Below are positions 25,146 through 34,351 of a stretch of 64,000 nucleotides of DNA, in pieces. Each line of letters opens with the position of its first letter. The first letter of the stretch is position 1. Source of the stretch: an uncultured Lachnospiraceae bacterium. Lineage in GTDB: Bacteria > Bacillota > Clostridia > Lachnospirales > Lachnospiraceae. A program made the position numbers and the translations under genes. The notes beneath the pieces were generated by a model that was given only the letters and a program-made list of their open reading frames with translations, was not told the origin of the DNA and did not search any database. Location of the stretch: positions 1 through 64,000 of the forward strand of contig URDN01000003.1 of assembly GCA_900546495.1 (NCBI GenBank), given 5' to 3'.

Positions 25146-26522
25146 ATGAACACTGAAGAAACAAATCCACTTGCCACGCAAAAAGTCAGCTCTCTGATTT
25201 TAAAATTTACCATTCCGGCGATTATCAGCATGATGGTAAGTTCCTTATATAATATCGTAGATCAGATTTTTATCGGACAGGGTGTCGGCATGCTTGGAAA
25301 TGCAGCGACAAATATTGCATTCCCGGTAAATATTATCTGTACTGCGGCGGCATTGCTGTTTGGAATAGGAAGTGCTTCTAACTTCAATCTGAGATCTGGT
25401 GCCGGACATACAGAAGAAGCGAAAAACTATGCAGGATGTGGACTGTCATTGTTAGTGATCTGTGGTGTGATCATTACAGCAGTGACACTGTTTTTTTTAA
25501 ATCCACTGATGCAAGTATTTGGAGCTACAGAAGAAGTTTTGCCGTATGCCCTTGATTATACAAGAATCACAGCCATCGGTGTTCCTTTTCTGACATTGAC
25601 AACAGGCGGATGTCATCTGGTGCGTGCTGACCGAAGTCCAACATTTTCTATGGTATGTATGCTGACCGGTGCGATCATCAATACGATTCTGGATCCGCTG
25701 TTTATTTTTGTCTGTCACTGGGGTATCAAAGGTGCTGCATGGGCAACCGTTTTAGGGCAGGTAGTTTCCGGAACTATGATCCTGATTTATTTCTGGAAAT
25801 TTTCAAAAATGAAACTGGCAAAAACTCAGTTGATCCCGCATGGAGATTATATAAAGGAAATTTCAGCACTTGGTATGGCGTCCGGTATCAATCAGGTTGC
25901 CATGGCAATCATACAGATTACCATGAACAATGTTTTACGAAAATACGGCGCACAGTCTGACTATGGTGCAGATATCCCGATTGCCTGTGCCGGTATTATT
26001 TCCAAGGTAAATATGATCTTTATGTCCATCGGCATTGGTATTTCACAGGGATGTCAGCCTATTTTCGGATTCAACTATGGTGCGGAAAAATATAGCAGAG
26101 TACGTGAGACTTACCGTAAAGCAGCACTGGCATCGATTGTGGCAGGTATCGTATTTTTCGCCTGCTTTCAGATCTTCCCACGACAGATTATTTCTTTGTT
26201 TGGCAGTGGAAGTGAAGCATATTTTCGATTTGCAGAACGATATTTCCGTATTTTTATGTTCATGACTTTTATCAACGGTATCCAGCCGATGTCCTCCGGG
26301 TTCTTTACCTCCATCGGTAAGGCAAAACTTGGTATGATCGTATCGCTGACAAGACAGATTCTGTTTTTACTGCCACTGATCCTGATTCTTCCACTATTTG
26401 TTGGAATTGACGGTGTCATGTATGCAGGACCGATCGCAGATCTGGCAGCCGCAGTGATCACAATCTGGTTTGTGTTCCGGCAGTTTCGGGATATGAAGAA
26501 AAAGGAAACCGGAAATATTTGA
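25146..26522 (+). CDS. MATE family multidrug/cation exporter
   Basis: A 458-residue integral membrane protein with 12 predicted helices in two homologous halves. Family features include FTIPAIISMMVSSLYNIVDQ in the first helix (residues 18-37), the VDQIFIGQGVG motif and the second-half repeat GIGISQGCQPIFGFNYGA. MATE proteins export drugs or metabolites in exchange for sodium or protons; the substrate cannot be inferred. AAAGGAG precedes the ATG. Its own promoter is visible upstream. It is followed by yicC in the same direction after 93 bases. Confidence 0.95.
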   Translation: MNTEETNPLATQKVSSLILKFTIPAIISMMVSSLYNIVDQIFIGQGVGMLGNAATNIAFPVNIICTAAALLFGIGSASNFNLRSGAGHTEEAKNYAGCGLSLLVICGVIITAVTLFFLNPLMQVFGATEEVLPYALDYTRITAIGVPFLTLTTGGCHLVRADRSPTFSMVCMLTGAIINTILDPLFIFVCHWGIKGAAWATVLGQVVSGTMILIYFWKFSKMKLAKTQLIPHGDYIKEISALGMASGINQVAMAIIQITMNNVLRKYGAQSDYGADIPIACAGIISKVNMIFMSIGIGISQGCQPIFGFNYGAEKYSRVRETYRKAALASIVAGIVFFACFQIFPRQIISLFGSGSEAYFRFAERYFRIFMFMTFINGIQPMSSGFFTSIGKAKLGMIVSLTRQILFLLPLILILPLFVGIDGVMYAGPIADLAAAVITIWFVFRQFRDMKKKETGNI

Positions 26523-26615
26523 CTTCCGGAAGAAAACATTTTATAATGAATTGATTATGTATAACAGCAATTATGTATATACAAAAGAATTCGAGATAAA
26601 GCAGGTGCAAAACAG

Positions 26616-27494
26616 ATGATAAAAAGCATGACAGGTTTCGGTCGCTGTGAGCTTTCCAATGAAAAGCGCAAGATCACCGTAGAGCTGAAATCAGTAAATC
26701 ACAGATACCTGGATGTTAATATCCGTATGCCGAAAAAACTGAACTTTTTCGAATCAGCAATCCGCACGTTATTAAAAGAGTACATGCAGCGCGGAAAAGT
26801 AGATATGTTCATCGGCTACGAAGACTATTCCGAACAGACATTGGCAGTCAAATACAATGCAACAATTGCAAAAGAATATCTCACTTATCTGCAGCAGATG
26901 GCAGAAGAGTTTCATTTGGAAAATGATATCCGTGTCAGCAGTCTGTCCCGTTATCCGGAAGTGCTTACGATGGAAGAACAGTCTGCAGACGAAGACGAAT
27001 TATGGTCTGATCTTTCTCAGGCGATTCGCGAAGCCTGTATACAGTTTGTAGCTACCCGTACCACGGAGGGTAAACATCTGAAGCAGGATCTGGTTGAAAA
27101 GCTGCATCACATGCAGGATAATGTAAATAAAGTAGAGCAGCGTGCACCGCAGATCATTGTGGAATACCGCAGTAAACTGATGGAAAAAGTAAGCGAGCTG
27201 CTTGGAGATACTCAGATTGATGAAGCCAGATTATCCACAGAGATCATTTTATTTGCGGATAAGATCTGTACCGATGAGGAAACGGTTCGTCTGAAAAGCC
27301 ACATCACTTCCATGTTGAATGCATTAGAGGGCAGTGAAGGTATCGGAAGAAAACTGGATTTTATCGCACAGGAGATGAATCGCGAAGCCAATACGATTCT
27401 TTCCAAATCCAATGATCTTGAGACTTCTGACATTGCGATTGAATTAAAGACAGAAATTGAAAAAGTCAGAGAACAGATTCAGAATATTGAATAA
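26616..27494 (+). CDS. yicC: YicC-family endoribonuclease
   Basis: The 292-residue protein begins MIKSMTGFGR, the hallmark of the family, and ends in the DUF1732 domain with the conserved GRKLDFIAQEMNREANTI (near residue 246). YicC homologues are now known as endoribonucleases. In Firmicutes the order yicC-remA-gmk-rpoZ is conserved and is kept here: the gene is followed 27 bases later by remA. Cytosolic. Confidence 0.95.
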   Translation: MIKSMTGFGRCELSNEKRKITVELKSVNHRYLDVNIRMPKKLNFFESAIRTLLKEYMQRGKVDMFIGYEDYSEQTLAVKYNATIAKEYLTYLQQMAEEFHLENDIRVSSLSRYPEVLTMEEQSADEDELWSDLSQAIREACIQFVATRTTEGKHLKQDLVEKLHHMQDNVNKVEQRAPQIIVEYRSKLMEKVSELLGDTQIDEARLSTEIILFADKICTDEETVRLKSHITSMLNALEGSEGIGRKLDFIAQEMNREANTILSKSNDLETSDIAIELKTEIEKVREQIQNIE

Positions 27495-27521
27495 AAGTAT
27501 GTTGAATAAAAAGGAGCAGTT

Positions 27522-27761
27522 ATGGCAGGATTAATCAATATCGGTTTTGGAAATGTGGTAAATACAGATAAAATCGTGACTATTATTAATCCGGACTCCG
27601 CACCGGCAAAACGGATCGTTCAACGTGCCAAAGAATCCGAACGGATTGTAGATGCAACTCAGGGAAGAAGAACAAAAAGTATTATTCTTACCGACAGTGA
27701 ACATGTGATACTATCTGCGCTGCAGCCGGAAACGCTGACGGGCAGATTTCAACAAAATTGA
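27522..27761 (+). CDS. remA: RemA-like DNA-binding regulator (DUF370)
   Basis: A 79-residue protein almost entirely made of the RemA domain: INIGFGNVVNTDKIVTIIN at the N-terminus, RRTKSIILTDSEHVILSAL at the C-terminus. In Bacillus RemA forms rings that wrap DNA and activates biofilm matrix and osmoprotection genes. In Clostridia the protein is kept beside gmk and rpoZ but its targets are not established. Good ribosome site (AAGGAG). Operon with yicC upstream and gmk 65 bases downstream. Confidence 0.93.
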   Translation: MAGLINIGFGNVVNTDKIVTIINPDSAPAKRIVQRAKESERIVDATQGRRTKSIILTDSEHVILSALQPETLTGRFQQN

Positions 27762-27826
27762 TGTAAAGCAAATTTTATGTCAACAAGATACAAAAGAAAT
27801 GCTGTAAAGAGGAGATTAATTGAATC

Positions 27827-28468
27827 ATGAAAGGTTCAGGATTATTAATTGTAATATCCGGATTTTCGGGTTCCGGAAAAGGAACGATCATGAAAGAACT
27901 GATCGCACGTTACCCGGAAGAGTATGCATTATCTATATCAGCAACCACACGCGGACCGCGTGAAGGCGAAGAAGATGGCAGAGAATACTTTTTCAAGACA
28001 AAAGAAGAATTTCTTTCTATGATTGAAAAGGGTGAATTGTTAGAATATGCACAGTATGTAGAAAACTACTATGGTACACCGAAGGCATATGTACAGGAAC
28101 AGCTTAACGCAAAGAAAAATGTCATTCTGGAGATTGAGATTCAGGGTGCATTAAAGATCAAAGAACAGTTTCCACAGACATTATTGCTGTTTGTGACACC
28201 GCCATCCGCACAGATTTTAAAAGATCGTCTGACAGGACGTGGAACAGAGACAGAAAATGTTATCAATTCCAGACTTGCCAGAGCTGTGGAAGAAGCTGAT
28301 GGCTGTGAAGTATACGATTATCTGGTGATCAATGACGAGTTGGATGCCGCTGTAGAAAATGTACATCGGATCATCCGCAGCGAGCGTCAGCGTATGCAGC
28401 ATAATCTTGACACCATTGAAACAATAAAAAATGATTTAAAACAGTTTGTGAAAGGAGATTTATCATGA
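27827..28468 (+). CDS. gmk: Guanylate kinase
   Basis: Gmk phosphorylates GMP to GDP. The P-loop GFSGSGKGTI is at residues 11-20, followed by the GMP-binding SISATTRGPREGEEDGREYFF region and the lid segment with RLTGRGTET. The 213-residue length is typical. It overlaps rpoZ by 4 bases (ATGA), showing translational coupling. Part of yicC-remA-gmk-rpoZ. Confidence 0.97.
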   Translation: MKGSGLLIVISGFSGSGKGTIMKELIARYPEEYALSISATTRGPREGEEDGREYFFKTKEEFLSMIEKGELLEYAQYVENYYGTPKAYVQEQLNAKKNVILEIEIQGALKIKEQFPQTLLLFVTPPSAQILKDRLTGRGTETENVINSRLARAVEEADGCEVYDYLVINDELDAAVENVHRIIRSERQRMQHNLDTIETIKNDLKQFVKGDLS

Positions 28469-28725
28469 TACATCCATCTTATAATGAATTAATGAAAGTC
28501 GTAAACAATAACGCAGAGTACGGTGAGGAGCCGGTTGTAAACAGCCGTTATTCCATCGTCATCGCATCTGCAAAACGTGCACGTCAGATCATTGGCGGCG
28601 CAGAGCCGACTGTACCAAATGCAGCAGGCAAAAAGCCGTTATCTATCGCCGTTGAGGAGTTATACACAGGAAATGTAAAAATCCTGGGTGAGGACGACGA
28701 TATCAAAGAAGAAGGCGACCGTTAA
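28465..28725 (+). CDS. rpoZ: RNA polymerase omega subunit
   Basis: An 86-residue omega subunit. NSRYSIVIASAKRARQI (residues 27-43) is the diagnostic segment, and KKPLSIAVEELYTG is the conserved C-terminal motif. Omega helps fold beta-prime. The start overlaps the gmk stop. Downstream sequence has a short hairpin before rimO. Confidence 0.95.
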   Translation: MIHPSYNELMKVVNNNAEYGEEPVVNSRYSIVIASAKRARQIIGGAEPTVPNAAGKKPLSIAVEELYTGNVKILGEDDDIKEEGDR

Positions 28726-28766
28726 TTTCGTCTTTTTTCTGGAAGAGAATTCCGGTTCTGAGTTAC

Positions 28767-28790
28767 ATGCTGCCTGTGAAAAGGCAGCAT
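28767..28790 (+). terminator. Weak terminator or processing hairpin before rimO
   Basis: A perfect 9-bp stem ATGCTGCCT / AGGCAGCAT around a 6-base loop, followed only by TTGTTATTT. It may end part of the yicC-rpoZ transcript or act as an mRNA boundary. Confidence 0.45.
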
Positions 28791-28845
28791 TGTTATTTCT
28801 GGAACTGAAAATTTTATTACTTATAAAATATAGTGGAGGAACCAA

Positions 28846-30168
28846 ATGAAAGTATTATTTATTTCACTTGGCTGTGATAAAAACCTTGTAGACTCTGAAT
28901 TTATGCTTGGTAAACTGACGCAGCATAAGTTTACAGTGACGGATGATGAGCAGGAGGCAGACGTAATCGTTGTTAATACCTGTTGTTTTATCCATGATGC
29001 AAAAGAAGAAAGTATTCAGTCAATTCTTGACATGGCACAGTATCGTACCAACGGCTCCTGTAAAGCGCTGATCGTGTGCGGATGTCTGGCAGAGCGCTAC
29101 CGGGATGAGATTTTAAAAGAGATTCCAGAAGTAGATGCAGTGCTTGGAACCAACTCTACCGAGCAGATCTGCAATGCTATTGAGAGAGTACTGCTTGGCG
29201 ATAAATACGAGGCATATGAGCCACTGACCGGTATTGAAAAGCACGAGGCAAAACGAAGTGTATCCACTGGCGGACATTATGCACATTTAAAAATTGCGGA
29301 AGGATGCAGCAAGCATTGCACATATTGTATTATTCCATCCATACGTGGTGATTTCCGTTCCGTACCAATGGAAGAAATCTTAAGTCAGGCAAGAGATCTG
29401 GCAGAAGCAGGTGTCAAAGAGCTTATTCTTGTGGCACAGGAGACAACACTGTACGGTATTGATCTGTATGGCAAGAAATCCCTGCACATTCTGTTAAACG
29501 AATTAAATAAAATTCCGGGCATTTACTGGATCCGTCTGATGTACTGTTACCCGGAGGAGATTTATGATGAACTGATCGAAGCAATCCGTGACAATGAAAA
29601 AGTCTGTCACTATATCGACATGCCGATCCAGCACATCAATTCTGACATTTTAAAACGAATGGGAAGAAAGACAAACCGTGAAATGTTAGAGGAAAAGATT
29701 GCGGCTTTACGTGCAGCTATTCCGGACATTGCAATCCGTACCACACTGATCTGTGGATTTCCGGGTGAAACACCAAAGCAGCACGAAGAACTCATGGAAT
29801 TTATCAATGAAACCGAGTTTGACCGACTGGGTGCATTTACCTATTCTCCGGAAGAAAATACACCGGCAGCTACCTTTGACAATCAGGTGGATGAATCTGT
29901 AAAAGAAGACTGGCAGGCAGATGTCATGGAACTTCAGGAGGAGATTATTCTTGACAAAAATGAAACAATGGTAGGTCAGGAGATTCTGGTTATGATTGAA
30001 GGCAAGGTTGCGGATGAAAACGCTTATGTCGGAAGAAGTTACCGAGATGCGCCGGATATTGACGGTCTGGTATTTGTCAACACAGATACGGAACTGGTCA
30101 GCGGTGATTTCGCAAAAGTCCATATTACAGGTGCATATGAATATGATCTGATCGGCGAATTGATCTAA
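28846..30168 (+). CDS. rimO: Ribosomal protein S12 methylthiotransferase
   Basis: RimO adds a methylthio group to an aspartate of ribosomal protein S12 using two [4Fe-4S] clusters. The 440-residue protein has the UPF0004 domain with three cysteines (SLGCDKN, NTCCF, CGCLAERY), the radical SAM motif CSKHCTYC (near residue 150) and a C-terminal TRAM domain. The sequence FISLGCDKNLVDSE at the start is characteristic of RimO rather than MiaB. It precedes pgsA by 27 bases. Confidence 0.95.
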   Translation: MKVLFISLGCDKNLVDSEFMLGKLTQHKFTVTDDEQEADVIVVNTCCFIHDAKEESIQSILDMAQYRTNGSCKALIVCGCLAERYRDEILKEIPEVDAVLGTNSTEQICNAIERVLLGDKYEAYEPLTGIEKHEAKRSVSTGGHYAHLKIAEGCSKHCTYCIIPSIRGDFRSVPMEEILSQARDLAEAGVKELILVAQETTLYGIDLYGKKSLHILLNELNKIPGIYWIRLMYCYPEEIYDELIEAIRDNEKVCHYIDMPIQHINSDILKRMGRKTNREMLEEKIAALRAAIPDIAIRTTLICGFPGETPKQHEELMEFINETEFDRLGAFTYSPEENTPAATFDNQVDESVKEDWQADVMELQEEIILDKNETMVGQEILVMIEGKVADENAYVGRSYRDAPDIDGLVFVNTDTELVSGDFAKVHITGAYEYDLIGELI

Positions 30169-30195
30169 CACTTACTTTACAGATAGGAGGAACCT

Positions 30196-30759
30196 ATGAA
30201 TTTACCTAATAAACTTACAATTTTCCGTGTAATTTTAATTCCATTTTTTGTATTTTTTCTGCTGACCGACGTGCTTGGCGCAGGTGGGGATTATCTGGCA
30301 CTTGTGATTTTTATCGTTGCCAGCCTCACTGATATGCTGGACGGAAAAATTGCCCGTAAATACAATCTGGTCACCAATTTTGGAAAATTTATGGATCCGC
30401 TGGCAGACAAATTACTGGTGTGTTCCGCAATGATTTGTCTGGTAGACTTAAGATTATTACCGTCATGGATCGTCATCATCATTATTGCCCGTGAATTTAT
30501 CATCAGTGGATTCCGTCTGATTGCCGCAGAACATCAGATTGTCATTGCTGCAAGCATGTGGGGCAAATTTAAGACAACCTTCCAGATGGCAATGATCATT
30601 TTGATCATCCTGAATATCAATGTTGATTTTTATATTGCAGGTGTCGGCGTGGTCCATGTACTGGCATTGATCGCAACTTATGTAGCTCTTGTTCTGACCA
30701 TCATATCTCTGATTGATTATCTGAACAAGAACAAAGCAGTTTTAAAAGAGCAGGATTAA
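30196..30759 (+). CDS. pgsA: CDP-diacylglycerol-glycerol-3-phosphate 3-phosphatidyltransferase
   Basis: PgsA makes phosphatidylglycerol phosphate, the precursor of anionic phospholipids, in the membrane. The CDP-alcohol phosphotransferase motif is visible as DMLDGKIARKYNLVTNFG followed by FMDPLADK (about residues 46-72), with the required aspartates intact. The 187-residue protein has about five membrane helices. RBS AGGAGG is just ahead of the ATG. The rimO-pgsA neighbourhood is common in Clostridia. Confidence 0.96.
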   Translation: MNLPNKLTIFRVILIPFFVFFLLTDVLGAGGDYLALVIFIVASLTDMLDGKIARKYNLVTNFGKFMDPLADKLLVCSAMICLVDLRLLPSWIVIIIIAREFIISGFRLIAAEHQIVIAASMWGKFKTTFQMAMIILIILNINVDFYIAGVGVVHVLALIATYVALVLTIISLIDYLNKNKAVLKEQD

Positions 30760-30810
30760 TCAGGTGTAATTAAAATATATTTTGACTTTATATTATATAG
30801 GAGGTCCGCT

Positions 30811-31365
30811 ATGAGAATTATAGCCGGAACAGCCCGCAGTATGCCATTAAAAACAATTGAAGGCAAAGATACGCGGCCTACGACCGATCGAATCAAAGAG
30901 ACTTTATTTAATATTTTGCAGATGGATGTTCCTGGTTCTGTCTTTCTGGATCTGTTTGCCGGAAGCGGCGGAATTGGTCTGGAAGCAGTCAGCCGTGGGG
31001 CAAAAAAAGCTGTTTTTGTAGAAAACAGCAAGAAAGCAGCCGCATGTATTCAGGAGAATATCCGCTTTACAAAATTTACATCCAGCTGTGATCTGAAATG
31101 CATGGATGCCCTGTCCGCACTTCGTATGTTGGAGCGCAGATACGTGTTTGACATCATTTTTATGGATCCACCATACAGACTTGGACTGGAGTATGATGTG
31201 TTATCTCATCTGAAGGATTCTTCCATTCTGAATGAAGATACCATCATTATCGTAGAAGAATCACTGGATACCGATCCTTATGAAATGGAAAAATACGGAT
31301 TTGAAATTACCCGCGTCAAACGTTATAAGACAAATCAGCATGTTTTCCTGAAAAGAATACAGTAA
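30811..31365 (+). CDS. rsmD: 16S rRNA (guanine966-N2)-methyltransferase
   Basis: RsmD methylates G966 of 16S rRNA with S-adenosylmethionine. Motifs: MRIIAGTARSMPLKT at the start, DLFAGSGGIGLEAVSRGA (SAM site, about residues 48-65) and the catalytic DPPY (near 119). The 184-residue length is usual. It precedes coaD by 34 bases, the conserved rsmD-coaD-ylbJ order of Firmicutes. Confidence 0.96.
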   Translation: MRIIAGTARSMPLKTIEGKDTRPTTDRIKETLFNILQMDVPGSVFLDLFAGSGGIGLEAVSRGAKKAVFVENSKKAAACIQENIRFTKFTSSCDLKCMDALSALRMLERRYVFDIIFMDPPYRLGLEYDVLSHLKDSSILNEDTIIIVEESLDTDPYEMEKYGFEITRVKRYKTNQHVFLKRIQ

Positions 31366-31399
31366 AGGGGAGCGCCACTTATAGCGCACAGATAAAAAA

Positions 31400-31885
31400 A
31401 TGAAAAAAGCAATCTATCCCGGAAGTTTCGATCCGATGACTCTGGGACATCTTGATATCATTGAGCGTTCATCCAGAATGGTAGATGAACTGACTGTTGC
31501 AGTTTTAAAGAATAATGCGAAAAATCCGTTGTTTTCTGCGGATGAACGTGTTAGTATGATAAAAGAATTTACATCACATCTTCCGAACGTGACCGTAACT
31601 GCATACGACGGACTTTTAGCCGAATATGCAGACGAGATCGGAGCAACCATTATCGTACGTGGATTGCGTGCGGTAACAGATTTTGAATATGAGTTGCAGA
31701 TCGCGCAGACAAATCATGCCATTAATCCAAAGATTGATACTATTTTTCTGACAACCAGTCTTCAGTACGCATATTTAAGTTCCACGATCACGAAAGAAGT
31801 TGCATCCTATGGCGGCGATATTACCAAATTCGTTCCTAAGGATCTGATTGACAGAGTTTATAGCAAATTCAACATAACGAGATAA
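31400..31885 (+). CDS. coaD: Phosphopantetheine adenylyltransferase
   Basis: CoaD adenylates 4'-phosphopantetheine, the penultimate step of coenzyme A synthesis. The nucleotidyltransferase motif GSFDPMTLGHLDII (residues 8-21) contains the T/HxGH signature, and the C-terminal segment SSTITKEV is the conserved ISST-like block. 161 residues, the normal size. No strong ribosome site immediately upstream (AAAGGGGAG lies about 25 bases before). Confidence 0.96.
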   Translation: MKKAIYPGSFDPMTLGHLDIIERSSRMVDELTVAVLKNNAKNPLFSADERVSMIKEFTSHLPNVTVTAYDGLLAEYADEIGATIIVRGLRAVTDFEYELQIAQTNHAINPKIDTIFLTTSLQYAYLSSTITKEVASYGGDITKFVPKDLIDRVYSKFNITR

Positions 31886-31899
31886 AAGGAGAGATTCAA

Positions 31900-32547
31900 A
31901 TGACCAGCCGTATTGAACAGATTATTTCTGAAATAGAAGAATACGTTGACAGTTGCAAGTTTCAGCCACTGTCAAACACAAAAATCATTGTAAATAAAGA
32001 GGAACTGGAAGAATTACTCACTGAGCTTCGCATGAAGACACCGGATGAGATCAAACGTTATCAGAAGATCATCAGCAACAAAGATGCCATCCTTGCAGAT
32101 GCACAGGCAAAAGCAGAGGAAATTCTGGCTCAGGCACAGATTCAGACCAATGAACTTGTCAGCGAGCATCAGATCATGCAGCAGGCTTACGCACAGGCAA
32201 ACGAGGTTGTTTCCATTGCAACAAATCAGGCACAGGAAATTCTGGATAAAGCAACTGAGGATGCCGACAATATCCGTACTGCAGCAATTGAGTATACCGA
32301 TAACCTTCTTGGCAATCTGGAGAATATTGTTACTCATGCGATTGATTCAAACAAAGCAAAATATGATGGATTGATGTCTTCCCTTCAGAACTGTTATGAT
32401 ATTGTAAAAGCAAACCGAAATGAGCTGACTCCTTCGGAAGAAGAAGCAGCTGATCCGGAAGCAGATGCAGATCCGAAAGATCAAGGAGCTTCCAATGCAG
32501 AAGAATATGATATCATTGGTTCTGATAACAAACCGGAGCAGTTATAA
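31900..32547 (+). CDS. Coiled-coil protein of unknown function following coaD
   Basis: A 215-residue soluble protein that I do not recognise as a characterised family. Residues about 45-170 form an alanine- and glutamine-rich amphipathic coiled coil (for example ADAQAKAEEILAQAQIQ), similar to subunit b/H-type stalk helices and to DivIVA-like proteins; related Clostridial proteins are often labelled ATPase or vacuolar-type subunit H on this basis. The C-terminal 45 residues are acidic and disordered. AAAGGAGAG precedes the ATG and the gene follows coaD by 14 bases. It could be a cell-division or septum protein; this is a guess. Convergent with ylbJ 20 bases away. Confidence 0.7.
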   Translation: MTSRIEQIISEIEEYVDSCKFQPLSNTKIIVNKEELEELLTELRMKTPDEIKRYQKIISNKDAILADAQAKAEEILAQAQIQTNELVSEHQIMQQAYAQANEVVSIATNQAQEILDKATEDADNIRTAAIEYTDNLLGNLENIVTHAIDSNKAKYDGLMSSLQNCYDIVKANRNELTPSEEEAADPEADADPKDQGASNAEEYDIIGSDNKPEQL

Positions 32548-32567
32548 TAACATAGTCGCATTTTTGT

Positions 32568-33542
32568 TCAGTTTACCGCATAAATTTGACAGACAAGTTC
32601 CACCAGTCCTGTTGCCAGAAATGCACATATAAATTTGAAGCATGCATAATGTCGCAGGGAGAACGGAAGTTGTCGCAGCATAGAAGCTGTTTGAAACAGA
32701 CCGCTGATACCTCCAAAGGAAACGATAAAAATATCAATCAGATATTTGATATGGAAGGACAGTGTTGCATTGGCAGTCAGATGAATGCCATTGGTGATTT
32801 CCAACAAACCGGTGCAAATGCAAAGTATCAGATCATTTTTTAGCGGAAGTTGTTTCAGAAAATCTGCCGCTATCGCAAATAACATAATATAACCGGCGAG
32901 TTTTATCATTGTAGAAAAACCGTTCATAATGCCGTCATCGATGATTTTCAAGCTTATTGCAGATCTGGATGCCGGCATTTTTTGCGATCTTTTTTCCGGC
33001 AGTGGATTTTGAACCGAAAACAAAGCAAAACGTCCAATCAGCAATGATGGAAGATAACAGATTAAAAGAAGCATCCACCCCGGCAGAAACCCGCCATTTA
33101 AGGAAAGTACCATATAATTATACAGAAAAGCCGGACCAAAATTGTTGCTGATACAACTGATGATTTCCGCTTCCTTTGCAGTAATCTTATCAGCATCATA
33201 CAGATCAGCACAGATCTTGCTTCCCAGTGGAAAACCGAACAAAAATCCTGCAATAAGAGGATAAATTAACGGCGCCCTGACTGGATAAACTTTAGAAAAC
33301 CATGGATGAATCCGTTCTGATAAACTGTCATAGATACCGGAACACACCATGATTCCGGACAAAATGCAAAAAGGCAAAAGCGTTGGTAAAACAGAATGAT
33401 ACCAGAGGGAAAGTCCACTGGCGGCAGCCAGTGCCATCTGCCGTGGGCGAAAGATACAATATAACAGGCAAAGGGTAAATATCAGGATAGAAAAAATCTT
33501 TTTCATACTGCATTTTATTAGACATATCATAAAGTAATTCAT
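32568..33542 (-). CDS. ylbJ: Sporulation integral membrane protein YlbJ
   Basis: A 324-residue membrane protein with about eight hydrophobic segments and the nucleoside-recognition (Gate) domain pattern; GLSLWYHSVLPTLLPFCILSG near the N-terminus (residues 39-58) and AGFLFGFPLGSKICADLYD are typical of YlbJ. YlbJ is needed for spore cortex formation in Bacillus and sits next to coaD there, as here. The gene is on the minus strand, divergent by only 17 bases from an M23 peptidase gene. Suggests the organism can sporulate or descends from sporulators. Confidence 0.88.
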   Translation of the reverse strand: MNYFMICLIKCSMKKIFSILIFTLCLLYCIFRPRQMALAAASGLSLWYHSVLPTLLPFCILSGIMVCSGIYDSLSERIHPWFSKVYPVRAPLIYPLIAGFLFGFPLGSKICADLYDADKITAKEAEIISCISNNFGPAFLYNYMVLSLNGGFLPGWMLLLICYLPSLLIGRFALFSVQNPLPEKRSQKMPASRSAISLKIIDDGIMNGFSTMIKLAGYIMLFAIAADFLKQLPLKNDLILCICTGLLEITNGIHLTANATLSFHIKYLIDIFIVSFGGISGLFQTASMLRQLPFSLRHYACFKFICAFLATGLVELVCQIYAVN

Positions 33543-33558
33543 AATTCCGGAGCGAAAT

Positions 33559-34197
33559 ATGAAAAAAATTCTGATCTGGCTGGTTCTTATCTTCAGCTGT
33601 GCCCTTTTTGACTGTTATCTTGAAAAAAAAATACCATGTTCACCGGAAATAATCATTGATTCTGTGTTAGATCGAAGGATCTGTGATGAAATCAAGTATT
33701 TTCCCATTGCATCAAATCGTAATAAAGCGGAATTACCCTGTCAGTATGTGGATTCCTGGATGGCAGAACGCACATTTGGTGGAAACCGACATCATGAAGG
33801 AACAGATCTGATGACATCAGAAAATAAACGCGGTATTTATCCGGTAGTCAGTATGACAGATGGTGTGATAGAAGCCATCGGCTGGCTACGTCTTGGTGGT
33901 TATCGAATCGGTATTCGCAGTTCCTCCGGTATTTATTATTACTATGCTCATATGGAATCCTACGCTGAGGATCTAACAGAAGGCTGTGAAGTAAAAGCCG
34001 GACAGTTTCTTGGTTTTGTGGGAGATACCGGTTACGGTGTGGAAGGAACTACCGGGCAATTTGCCGTTCATCTACATGTGGGAATTTATGTTCCTGATAC
34101 AAATGGAGTAGATACTGCCGTCAATGCTTATCCCTACTTGAAAAAAGCAGAATCAGAGCATATTTTGGCAGATTATGCAATGGTTCCACCAAAATGA
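33559..34197 (+). CDS. M23 family metallopeptidase (LytM-like), membrane-anchored
   Basis: A 212-residue exported protein: an N-terminal helix (residues 3-18) works as signal anchor, and the M23 domain shows the zinc ligands H and D in HHEGTDLM (about 77-84), and HLHVG (171-175). The third conserved element YYYYAHMES is also present. These enzymes cut peptidoglycan cross-bridges; some sporulation members such as SpoIIQ lost activity, but here the ligands are intact. Divergent from ylbJ with only 17 bases between starts, hence probably shared promoter region and sporulation or envelope role. Confidence 0.9.
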   Translation: MKKILIWLVLIFSCALFDCYLEKKIPCSPEIIIDSVLDRRICDEIKYFPIASNRNKAELPCQYVDSWMAERTFGGNRHHEGTDLMTSENKRGIYPVVSMTDGVIEAIGWLRLGGYRIGIRSSSGIYYYYAHMESYAEDLTEGCEVKAGQFLGFVGDTGYGVEGTTGQFAVHLHVGIYVPDTNGVDTAVNAYPYLKKAESEHILADYAMVPPK

Positions 34198-34351
34198 AGC
34201 GGGGACTTAGTGCATAATTCTGCTCAGTGTCAGCTAATATAGTCTATGCAGATCACAATATAGAATCCGTTAAAAAACTTGCAGATTTTGAGTCTGCCAC
34301 CTATAATAAATGAAGTATGATAATATAAAAAAATAAGGAACCGATACATTT

